Shown one piece after another: positions 8,379 to 14,400 of a DNA stretch of 14,400 nucleotides. The DNA comes from JABCPO02 sp963513115. Its GTDB lineage: Bacteria; Bacillota; Clostridia; TANB77; CAG-508. The stretch covers positions 1-14,400 of the forward strand of contig CAUPPN010000013.1 of assembly GCA_963513115.1 (NCBI GenBank), read 5' to 3'. How positions within the stretch are numbered: position 1 is the first letter of the stretch; each line of letters starts with the position of its first letter. Made by a program: the position numbers and the translations under genes. The notes beneath the pieces are model-generated. The model searched no databases and was not told the DNA's origin. It saw only the letters and a program-made list of their open reading frames with translations.

Positions 8379-9306
8379 TGAAGTAATATATATAACAGGA
8401 CACAAAAATCCAGATACAGACTCAATAGTATCTGCATTAGTTGCAGAATACCTATTTAAAAAATTAGGAGTAAATGTTAAAGCAAATAAGCAAGGTGAAG
8501 TATCAAAAGAAACACAATTTGTTTTAGAAGCATGTAATTTAGAAGCACCTGAAACAAATACAAGTTTTAAAGAAGGCACACATGTAATATTAGTAGACCA
8601 TAATGCTAAAGCTGAAACATTAGATAATATTGATGAATTAATAATAGATAGAGTAATAGACCATCATGCAGTAAAGCTTATGGTAGGATACCCATTATAC
8701 TATAGGGCAGAACCTGTAGGATGTACAAATACAATATTATACAAAATGTATGTAGAAAATAATGTGGAAATACCACAAAATATAGCCAAAGCTATGTTAT
8801 CTGCAATAATTTCAGATACATTATTATTTAAATCACCAACATGTACTGAAGAAGATAAGATGGTTGCAAAAGAGCTAGAACAAATAGCTAAAGTAGATGC
8901 AAAAGAATATGGTATGGAATTATTAAAAGCAGGAACAGACCTTTCTGAATATACAATAGATGAAATATTAAACTTAGATGCTAAAACTGTAGAAATAGGG
9001 GATACTAAAGGAATAGTTGCACAAATTACTACAGCAGATATACCAAAAACAATGGAAATGCAAAATGACTTAGAAGAAGGAATTAAAAATATAATAGGAG
9101 AAAAAGGTTTAGACTTCTATATATTATTAGTAACAGATATTATAAATAGTGATTCACAAGTAATTGCATTAGGTGAAAAAGCAGAAATAGTAGAAAAAGC
9201 ATATAATGATAAGCTTGAAAATAATACTATGTTAGTTAAAGGATTAGTATCTAGAAAGAAACAAGTTATACCAGTAATTACAGAAGTTGTAAATGGAAAT
9301 AACTAA
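8368..9306 (+). CDS. ppaC: Manganese-dependent (family II) inorganic pyrophosphatase
   Basis: This cytoplasmic DHH-family enzyme splits pyrophosphate to two phosphates, pulling biosynthetic reactions forward. From the ATG at 8368 the protein has 312 residues, the normal family length. Metal-site motifs are complete: GHKNPDTDS (H12, D16, D18), LVDHN (D77), VIDHH (D98, H99) and IISDTLLF (D150). The C-terminal SRKKQVIP (295-302) is the substrate-binding RKK motif of the DHHA2 domain. An in-frame ATG at 8314 would add 18 almost purely basic residues lying inside pth; I reject it because the family begins just before the GHKNPDTD strand. An AGGA lies 13 bases before the chosen start, inside pth. 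There are no CBS or DRTGG regulatory inserts, so this is the simple form of the enzyme. Confidence 0.95.
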   Translation: MENNEVIYITGHKNPDTDSIVSALVAEYLFKKLGVNVKANKQGEVSKETQFVLEACNLEAPETNTSFKEGTHVILVDHNAKAETLDNIDELIIDRVIDHHAVKLMVGYPLYYRAEPVGCTNTILYKMYVENNVEIPQNIAKAMLSAIISDTLLFKSPTCTEEDKMVAKELEQIAKVDAKEYGMELLKAGTDLSEYTIDEILNLDAKTVEIGDTKGIVAQITTADIPKTMEMQNDLEEGIKNIIGEKGLDFYILLVTDIINSDSQVIALGEKAEIVEKAYNDKLENNTMLVKGLVSRKKQVIPVITEVVNGNN

Positions 9307-9307
9307 A

Positions 9308-9343
9308 AAAAGCTAAAAGCTAAAAGCTAAAAGTTAAAAAGTT
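9308..9343. repeat. Heptamer tandem repeat (AAAAGCT/AAAAGTT)
   Basis: Directly after the ppaC stop codon there are three perfect AAAAGCT units (9308-9328), one AAAAGTT (9329-9335) and, after one extra A, another AAAAGTT (9337-9343). It looks like a replication-slippage array in an A-rich spacer and has no hairpin potential for termination. Confidence 0.75.
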
Positions 9344-9440
9344 AGAAAAGTAAATAATAAAAGCAAATAACAAAATGAAAGAGTAAAACTAAAGATAAAA
9401 ACAAAAGATAAGAAAGAAAATATGAGTATATAGGGATAGT

Positions 9441-11162
9441 ATGGAAAAAAATAAGAAAAGAGCAATTATAGCTATTTTAATAATTATAGTTTTAATAATA
9501 TGCTATATGATATTTAAACCAAAAAAGAATAATGTAGTAGAAAATGTACATGAAAATAAATATCTTATACTTCAAGAAGCAGGTAAAGAAGGAGTTATTG
9601 ACACAAAAGGCAATATAATAATTGAACCACAGTATACGCAAGTTGTAGCACCTGATTTGGCTAAAGATGTTTTTTGCGCATATGATGAAAATAAGAATAT
9701 TAAAGTTTTGAATAGTAAAAAAGAAACTATATTTGATGAATACAAAGATTTAGAACCTGTAGAAGGAAATAGGAAAGATACTGAAAATCAATATAGGCCT
9801 GTATTAAGATTTAAGAAAGATGATAAGTATGGCCTTATTAACCTAGAAGGAAAAGAAATTGTTAAACCTATATATGATGAAGTTAAAGCTGTAGAAAATG
9901 ATTTTAATAATTACAAAGTTAAAAAAGATGGTAAATATGGCTTAGTAGATAATGATGGAAATATTATATTAAAAGAAGAATATACAGAAATTAAAAGTAA
10001 TAACAAGTCAATGTGGGAAGATAAAAATGTACAAAATGGTTATAAAATAAAAAAAATGGGATCAAATGGACCAATAGAAGGATTTGCTACTGAAAAAGGA
10101 AAAATAATAGTACCAGTTAAATATGAAAGTGTAGAAAAACAAGAAATACCTTCAGAAGATTATTTTGTGGTAGTACAAGAACAAGGTAAAAAAGGATTAT
10201 ACAAAAATAATAGGCAAATATTAAGAAGTGAATACCAAGAAATATCTAGTACTAAAAATAATCTAATATTTAAAAGATATGGTAAGTATGGAATGACTAA
10301 CCTAGATGGAAAAGAAGTTATAGGCCAAAGATTTTTAGGATATGTACCGCTTAAAGATTATGTGGTATTTAGCAATGAAGACAAGGAATATGCATTTGAT
10401 AAAAATGGCAATATGATTGGAAAAGGAATGTATAAGATAATTGAAGTTGTAGCAGATGGAAATTATATTATATGTGAAAATTATGCAGGGGAAAGAGTTG
10501 TAATAGATAGAAAAGGTGATGAAGTAGTAAACGACAAGCTACTTGATGTATTATATGCATTTGATGATGTGTTTATTGGAGTTAAAGAAACAGGATATGG
10601 CGCATATAGTGTTAAAAAAGGTAATATTATTAACTGTGAATATGAGTATTTAAATAAGGTAATTGGAACAAAAATACTAATATCTAGCAAGAATGAAGGA
10701 AAAGAAACTACACTATATAATAGTAATGGTGAAAAAATAGAAACAAAAGATAATTTTGTAGTAGATGTAATCAAAGATAAGGTGGTTAAAATATTTGATG
10801 CAACTGATATTAAATACTACGATTTAAATGGAAAAGAAATAGAACTAAAAAATAATTTAGATTTAATAGCATACCCATTTAAAGAAAATAATAAGTGGGG
10901 ATTCAAAAACAAAGAAGGAAACATCGTAGTAGATGCTAAATATGATAGAGTAGGTGAATTTAATAAGTATGGATTTGCAGCTATCATGAAGAATTCAAAA
11001 TGGGGAAGTATAGATAGCAAATTTAATATAGTGCTAGAGCCAGAAATAACATTAGATCCAAATATAATACCTAAGTTTGTAGGTAGATACCTAATAGATG
11101 GTGAAGATAATATAATGGCTATGAAGGTAAGTGAAGGACAAAATATATCACCTATGGATTAA
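9441..11162 (+). CDS. Membrane-anchored WG-repeat protein
   Basis: A short basic N terminus (KNKKR) precedes one hydrophobic helix at residues 8-25, so the remaining 545 residues probably form an exposed repeat domain. The repeats follow the WG pattern: an aromatic-glycine pair, a two-to-four-residue strand, D/N-G, then a hydrophobic strand and P-x-Y. Examples start near residues 50 (EGVIDTKGNIIIEPQY), 130 (YGLINLEGKEIVKPIYDEV) and 166 (YGLVDNDGNI). True WG pairs occur near 485 (WGFKNKEGNIVVDAKY) and 521 (WGSID). Most others use YG. WG-repeat proteins have no single known activity, and repeat-mediated binding at the cell surface is a reasonable inference. The ATG has AGGGATAGT directly upstream. 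The 134-base spacer after ppaC shows no promoter, and the gene ends at the hairpin at 11194-11230. Confidence 0.85.
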   Translation: MEKNKKRAIIAILIIIVLIICYMIFKPKKNNVVENVHENKYLILQEAGKEGVIDTKGNIIIEPQYTQVVAPDLAKDVFCAYDENKNIKVLNSKKETIFDEYKDLEPVEGNRKDTENQYRPVLRFKKDDKYGLINLEGKEIVKPIYDEVKAVENDFNNYKVKKDGKYGLVDNDGNIILKEEYTEIKSNNKSMWEDKNVQNGYKIKKMGSNGPIEGFATEKGKIIVPVKYESVEKQEIPSEDYFVVVQEQGKKGLYKNNRQILRSEYQEISSTKNNLIFKRYGKYGMTNLDGKEVIGQRFLGYVPLKDYVVFSNEDKEYAFDKNGNMIGKGMYKIIEVVADGNYIICENYAGERVVIDRKGDEVVNDKLLDVLYAFDDVFIGVKETGYGAYSVKKGNIINCEYEYLNKVIGTKILISSKNEGKETTLYNSNGEKIETKDNFVVDVIKDKVVKIFDATDIKYYDLNGKEIELKNNLDLIAYPFKENNKWGFKNKEGNIVVDAKYDRVGEFNKYGFAAIMKNSKWGSIDSKFNIVLEPEITLDPNIIPKFVGRYLIDGEDNIMAMKVSEGQNISPMD

Positions 11163-11193
11163 TATATAAATATATACAAAGCATAAAAATATG

Positions 11194-11230
11194 AAAGCTT
11201 TAGATAATGAAAATTGTCTATAGCTTTTTT
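11194..11230 (+). terminator. Intrinsic terminator with GAAA tetraloop after the WG-repeat gene
   Basis: AAAGCT (11194-11199) pairs with AGCTTT (11222-11227), and after a T/T mismatch TAGATAAT (11201-11208) pairs with ATTGTCTA (11213-11220) including one G-T wobble. The loop is GAAA (11209-11212), and six T residues occupy 11225-11230. The A run on the left side is short, so it probably works on the plus strand only. Confidence 0.85.
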
Positions 11231-11439
11231 AATTGACTAGGATTAGTATAGGTGGTTCATTTAGAAGAAAAAAAGAAAAAATAATAGTAAAAAAACAAAT
11301 GATGATACAAGGATAATAGAATAATAAAAAGATAATAAAAATATAGATTATTATTGAATTAATGATTCTAGTATTATATTTTTAATATAGTTAAAAATTA
11401 ATATTGTAAGTAATATAAGTAATAAAAGAGGTGACATAT
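11231..11439. other. Intergenic region upstream of the 80-residue gene
   Basis: No coding region is supported in these 209 bases. Positions 11265-11345 are a nearly T-free, A-rich stretch on the plus strand. Positions 11370-11395 hold the second copy of the AT-rich element described below. A TTGACT at 11233-11238 has no matching -10 at an acceptable distance, so the promoter for the following gene is not resolved; it probably lies between 11350 and 11420. Confidence 0.4.
11370..11395. repeat. AT-rich 26-bp element, copy 2 (regulatory?)
   Basis: It differs from copy 1 at 3449-3474 only by TA to AT in the middle of the block. It contains an inverted repeat TATATT-TTT-AATATA. TAATATAAG follows at 11411-11419, as it does near copy 1. 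It lies 44 bases upstream of the ATG at 11440, a plausible position for a promoter or operator, although standard -35/-10 spacing is not evident. Confidence 0.4.
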
Positions 11440-11682
11440 ATGATTTACGAAAAAGTAATGCTTACAGACGCAAGATATGATCATATGTTTGAATCAGATA
11501 TCATTAAATATGAAAAAGAGATAATTGATTCATTAGAAGCTCAGTACAAAGAAGAAGGATTAAAAGATGAAGTTATTAACTTAAGGATAGTAGAATACTT
11601 ATCATATAAAAAGTTAAGAACAGTAAATGTAATTGGACAAAGGGCAATTGAAAAATTAATTGATGAATATCTAGAAAAATAG
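11440..11682 (+). CDS. Small protein of unknown function (80 aa)
   Basis: I do not recognise the family. The sequence is soluble-looking and probably mostly helical, rich in Glu, Lys, Ile and Leu, with segments such as IIKYEKEIIDSLEAQYKEEG and a C-terminal AIEKLIDEYLEK. There is no membrane helix, cysteine pair or catalytic motif. An in-frame GTG at 11431 would give 83 residues, but it lies within the ribosome site AGAGGTG (11427-11433), which is ideally placed six bases before the ATG at 11440; I therefore chose the ATG. The TAG stop lies inside the left arm of the terminator at 11675-11706. It is a single-gene unit isolated by terminators on both sides. The strong ribosome site, codon pattern like the neighbours and dedicated terminator support it as real. 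Confidence 0.75.
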   Translation: MIYEKVMLTDARYDHMFESDIIKYEKEIIDSLEAQYKEEGLKDEVINLRIVEYLSYKKLRTVNVIGQRAIEKLIDEYLEK

Positions 11683-11706
11683 CAACCAAAAATGTTGCTA
11701 TTTTTT
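11675..11706. terminator. Bidirectional intrinsic terminator, 12-bp perfect stem
   Basis: AAAAATAGCAAC (11675-11686) pairs perfectly with GTTGCTATTTTT (11694-11705) around a seven-base loop, with a further T at 11706. The A/T tracts are symmetrical, so it can stop transcription of the 80-residue gene on the plus strand and of the convergent gene at 11759-12052 on the minus strand. The left arm overlaps the stop codon of the plus-strand gene. Confidence 0.9.
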
Positions 11707-11758
11707 AAATGTTTATTATTATTAAATTGAAGTTATTAAATTATTATATAATTATGTA

Positions 11759-12052
11759 TTACTCTTCATTTTTTATTAATTCTTCATTATTAATTGGAAC
11801 TAATTTGTATAATACATCTTTTTTATCAAAATCATTTTTTTCTAAAGCTTTTTTAAACTCTTCTGGACTTTTAGTCATTTCAAATGTATAACCTGCATCT
11901 TTTGCAGCTTCTATTCTTGAATATTCCATTCTACTTGATTTAAGTGAATTCATTTTTTCTTTATTATAATTATAACCTAATATACATATACATATTATAG
12001 CTAATAGCAATAATATGACTAAAACTATATTAATTTTATTTTCCTTTTCCAT
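11759..12052 (-). CDS. Small single-pass membrane protein, DAGY family member B (97 aa)
   Basis: I recognise no named family, but this is a paralogue of the 70-residue protein encoded at 3208-3420. One hydrophobic helix spans about residues 8-26. It is followed by LGYNYNK (25-31) and by IEAAKDAGYTF (47-57), with DAGY at 52-55, the same distance from the glycine (26 residues) as in the paralogue. Member B carries about 27 more C-terminal residues, mostly charged and ending ELIKNEE, with a short hydrophobic DVLYKLVPI stretch. The ribosome site AGGAGG five bases before the ATG is the best in the window. A candidate promoter lies at 12087-12114 and transcription should end at the bidirectional hairpin at 11675-11706. 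The function is unknown; a small membrane-tethered regulator or sensor is possible but purely speculative. Confidence 0.82.
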   Translation of the reverse strand: MEKENKINIVLVILLLLAIICICILGYNYNKEKMNSLKSSRMEYSRIEAAKDAGYTFEMTKSPEEFKKALEKNDFDKKDVLYKLVPINNEELIKNEE

Positions 12053-12086
12053 AATTTCCTCCTATGTTCAATATACATATATATAT

Positions 12087-12114
12087 ATTATCAAGGATAT
12101 TAAGAAATATTCAA
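12087..12114 (-). promoter_or_regulatory. Candidate promoter of the small membrane-protein gene at 11759-12052
   Basis: On the minus strand TTGAAT (12109-12114) serves as -35 and GATAAT (12087-12092) as -10, with a 16-base spacer. This would place the transcription start near 12080, about 28 bases before the start codon. The surrounding DNA is very AT-rich, so alternatives exist. Confidence 0.45.
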
Positions 12115-12261
12115 AATATATTATATACTTTTTTAAATTGTAAAAAGGGTAAAAGTGGTAATATATTTGATATGTAGTTAAATAAATTTTATTATTTTGT
12201 ATTTAATTTTCCTTTAATTTAAAGGCTTTTGAGAGTTTTTGATTTTTTTACTGAAAAAAAG

Positions 12262-12290
12262 TTGAACAATGTTCAGAAATATGTTATACT
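12262..12290 (+). promoter_or_regulatory. Sigma-A-type promoter of the tetR-MMPL operon
   Basis: TTGAAC (12262-12267) and TATACT (12285-12290) are separated by exactly 17 bases, each close to the consensus hexamers. The predicted transcript starts about 35 bases before the tetR start codon. It is the clearest promoter in the window. Confidence 0.75.
12263..12275. promoter_or_regulatory. Palindromic operator, probably bound by the TetR product
   Basis: TGAAC-AAT-GTTCA is a perfect 5-bp inverted repeat with a three-base centre. It overlaps the -35 hexamer and the start of the spacer, where a bound repressor would block RNA polymerase. TetR-family repressors usually bind such palindromes in their own promoter. 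The assignment to this regulator rests on position only. Confidence 0.6.
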
Positions 12291-12332
12291 ACTATTGTAT
12301 TAAAAAGTATAAAAATATTTTAGAGGAGAGAT

Positions 12333-12935
12333 ATGTTAGAAAAAGGGAAAAAAAGAATAGAAGATAAAGAAAGAAAGATAAAAGAAAAAGCAATGATATC
12401 TTTTAGAGAAAAAGGAGTTGAAAAAACTTCAATAAGAGATATTATGAAAGATACAAAATTTGGGCTTGGAACTTTTTACTTATATTTTAAGAACAAAAAT
12501 AATTTGGAACAAAAAATAGTTTTAGACTTATTAGTAGAATTATTTTATAAGGCAGAAAAACAATGCGTAGGAAGAGAACCAGTTCAAAGATATATATCTT
12601 TTATTGACTACATATTAGACTATTTTATAGCACATCCAATAGAATTTGAATTAATTTCTAAAAATATAAATTGGGCATTATATGCAAAAATAGAAAATGA
12701 TGAAAGATTTGAAGAAGTAGACTCAATATTAAAATTTGTGCTTGATAAATTTTCTACTATTTTTCCTGGAAATTATACAAAGCATCAACAGTTATATATA
12801 TTATCACTTACGATGCACACAGTAATTTCAACATGTAAACATTCATTAAACAAAGATGGAATTTTAACTATAGATGAAATGAAACCAGTACTTTTTAAAT
12901 TAATAGAAAAAATATTTAAGGAAGAGGAAAAATGA
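12333..12935 (+). CDS. TetR/AcrR-family transcriptional regulator
   Basis: This is a 200-residue one-component regulator, the usual family length. The N-terminal DNA-binding domain includes AMISFREKGVEKTSIRDIM (20-38) and the recognition-helix segment ending GLGTFYLYFKNKNNL (44-58), the most conserved TetR signature. The remaining residues are a variable, helical ligand-binding and dimerisation domain from which no ligand can be deduced. The start ATG follows AGAGGAGAG. The stop codon overlaps the transporter start as ATGA, so the two proteins are translationally coupled. The palindrome in the promoter suggests autoregulated repression of the whole unit, relieved when a substrate of the pump binds. 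That model is standard for TetR-transporter pairs and is an inference here. Confidence 0.93.
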   Translation: MLEKGKKRIEDKERKIKEKAMISFREKGVEKTSIRDIMKDTKFGLGTFYLYFKNKNNLEQKIVLDLLVELFYKAEKQCVGREPVQRYISFIDYILDYFIAHPIEFELISKNINWALYAKIENDERFEEVDSILKFVLDKFSTIFPGNYTKHQQLYILSLTMHTVISTCKHSLNKDGILTIDEMKPVLFKLIEKIFKEEEK

Positions 12936-14400
12936 AAAAATTCGCAAAATATGTGTCAGAACACGCAAAAACAGTATTAATAATAATGACATTACTTTTA
13001 ATACCTGCAGTTATAGGTTATAAGCATACTAATGTTAATTATGACATGCTTACATATCTGCCACAAGATTTAAAATCAACGCAGGGTCAAGATATATTAG
13101 ATAAAACATTTAATAATGCAGCAACTGCCATGATTATATTAGAAGGTGATGACCAAGATGCAGAAAAGTTAAGAAAAGAAATTTTAAAAATAGATGGAGT
13201 TGAAGATGCAATATCAAAAACTTCAACTGTAGGTGAAATGATACCAAGTAAAATGCTACCACAGGAAATAAAAGATATTTTTTATTCAAAAGACAATACA
13301 TTAATGATTGTAAAATTTAAAAATTCAGCATCATCATTTACAACAATGAAAGCAATAGAAAAAATAAGAGAAATTGAATCAAAACCAAAATATGTAAGTG
13401 GAATGTCATCACTTGTTAAAGATACAAAAGATGTTGTAGATAAGGAAACTCCAATATATGTATTACTTGCAGTAATACTTGGATTAATAATACTTTCAAT
13501 TACTAATGAATCAGTAATAATACCATTTATATTTATGCTAACAATAGGTTATGCGGTTATATATAATTTTGGTACAAATATATTTTTAGGAGAAATATCA
13601 TATTTAACAAAAGCAGTTGCAGCAATATTACAACTTGCAGTAACAATGGACTATGCTATTTTCTTATATCATAGGTATGCAGAAGAAAAGAAAAATATTG
13701 AAGACAAGAATGAAGCAATGAAAGTTGCAATAGAAAAAACAATATCATCACTATTTGCATCATCATTTACTACATTTGTTGGCTTTTTAGTACTTATACT
13801 AATGAGATTAGGACTAGGAAAAGATATAGGACTTGTAATGAGTAAAGGAGTATTAATAGGATTAATATGTACAGTAACAGTTTTACCTGCGATGCTACTT
13901 TTAGCAGCGGATTTAGTAAATAAATATAATCACAAAGTAATGCTACCATCATTTGAAAAGGTATCAAACTTTAGTATAAAACATGAAAAATTACTTAGTG
14001 TAATTTTTGTACTACTATTTATACCAGCAATTTACGGAGCAAAAAATGCTAGTGTTTATTATAATTTGGATAGATCATTACCACAAAATCTAGATTCAAT
14101 TGTAGCATTAAATAAGATGAAAGAAGACTACAATATGGCTACAACACATTTTATACTTGTAAATAGTAACCTATCACATACAGAGCTTAATTCACTTACA
14201 GAAGAAATTAAAAAAGTTGAAGGAATAAACTCTGTAATTGCATCAAGTGCATTTACTGGATTATCAATACCAGATGAAATACTTCCATCACAAATAGCAA
14301 ATAATTTTTCAAAAGATGGATATGAAATGATAATGGTAAACTCAGAATATCAAACAGCATCTGAAGAAGTAAAAAAACAAATAATGGAGCTTAAAAATAT
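12932..14400 (+). CDS. MMPL/RND-family membrane transporter (3' end beyond window)
   Basis: The frame is open for 489 codons to the window edge without a stop. The visible part matches the first half and the start of the second half of an MMPL protein. It has a first membrane helix at about 13-30 and a large extracytoplasmic loop to about 173. A cluster of five helices follows between about 174 and 330, then a seventh helix at about 354-370, and the second large loop starts after it. The fourth helix carries TMDYAIFLYHRY with D240-Y241, equivalent to the Asp-Tyr proton-relay pair of MmpL3-like pumps. Such proton-driven exporters move lipids, peptides or drugs, and the cargo here is unknown. 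The ATG overlaps the tetR stop (ATGA), with GGAAGAGGAA upstream as ribosome site, giving tight coupling to its likely regulator. Confidence 0.92.
   Translation, partial: MKKFAKYVSEHAKTVLIIMTLLLIPAVIGYKHTNVNYDMLTYLPQDLKSTQGQDILDKTFNNAATAMIILEGDDQDAEKLRKEILKIDGVEDAISKTSTVGEMIPSKMLPQEIKDIFYSKDNTLMIVKFKNSASSFTTMKAIEKIREIESKPKYVSGMSSLVKDTKDVVDKETPIYVLLAVILGLIILSITNESVIIPFIFMLTIGYAVIYNFGTNIFLGEISYLTKAVAAILQLAVTMDYAIFLYHRYAEEKKNIEDKNEAMKVAIEKTISSLFASSFTTFVGFLVLILMRLGLGKDIGLVMSKGVLIGLICTVTVLPAMLLLAADLVNKYNHKVMLPSFEKVSNFSIKHEKLLSVIFVLLFIPAIYGAKNASVYYNLDRSLPQNLDSIVALNKMKEDYNMATTHFILVNSNLSHTELNSLTEEIKKVEGINSVIASSAFTGLSIPDEILPSQIANNFSKDGYEMIMVNSEYQTASEEVKKQIMELKN

Noticed and set aside
11191..11223. A ten-codon frame (ATG to TAG) after the WG-repeat gene
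   Set aside because: It lies in the terminator hairpin and has no ribosome site.
11233..11258. TTGACT as a -35 box upstream of the 80-residue gene
   Set aside because: No -10-like hexamer occurs 16-18 bases downstream, and it lies directly against the end of the preceding terminator.
11431..11439. A GTG start three codons upstream of the 80-residue gene
   Set aside because: The GTG is part of the AGAGGTG ribosome site, which is correctly spaced for the ATG at 11440.
11709..11891. A 60-residue plus-strand open frame
   Set aside because: It is antisense to the 3' part of the small membrane-protein gene, has no ribosome site, and is composed of Ile, Leu, Ser, Asn and Phe typical of shadow frames.
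12064..12072. A second TetR half-site (TGAAC on the minus strand) near the ribosome site of the small membrane gene
   Set aside because: Only one five-base arm is present, without the matching GTTCA at the same spacing, which is too little to call an operator.

Overview
The window looks like a chromosomal stretch from a low-GC Gram-positive bacterium, most likely an uncultivated clostridial (Bacillota) lineage. The DNA is roughly three-quarters A+T, codon choice leans heavily to ATA, AGA and other A-rich codons, and several genes have Bacillota-type relatives: an AddB nuclease with four cluster cysteines, a family II (manganese) inorganic pyrophosphatase, and a TetR plus MMPL pair. The lineage call is an inference from composition and gene content. 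I see no phage, insertion-sequence, CRISPR, tRNA or rRNA signal.

Positions 1-3109 hold three plus-strand genes: ribonuclease III (rnc), an OGG1-type 8-oxoguanine glycosylase, and a membrane-anchored transglutaminase-like protein. They are followed by a terminator shared with a convergent minus-strand gene for a 70-residue membrane protein. Positions 3638-11162 are again all plus-strand: a long addB-like nuclease gene, then pth overlapping a manganese-dependent pyrophosphatase gene (ppaC), then a membrane-anchored WG-repeat protein that ends at a clear terminator. Positions 11440-12052 hold an 80-residue orphan gene convergent with a second small membrane-protein gene, with a 12-bp perfect bidirectional terminator between them. 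From 12262 a strong promoter with an embedded palindrome drives a tetR gene translationally coupled to an MMPL transporter gene that runs off the window end.

Most of this is housekeeping: RNA processing, DNA repair, recombination, translation recycling and pyrophosphate removal. The two least explained elements are the small minus-strand membrane proteins at 3208-3420 and 11759-12052. They are collinear paralogues sharing an LG..YNK segment just after the membrane helix and a DAGY motif exactly 26 residues after its glycine. Both sit in the same convergent arrangement with a bidirectional terminator. I do not recognise the family. Other points worth a look are the degenerate Walker A region and acidic low-complexity inserts of AddB, the absence of addA next to it, the lysine/glutamate-rich tail of Pth that resembles translated spacer DNA, and a near-identical 26-bp AT-rich element found in two intergenic regions.

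The spacers between consecutive plus-strand genes are short, strongly A-rich on the sense strand, and mostly lack convincing promoters or terminators, which suggests read-through transcription within the two large blocks.
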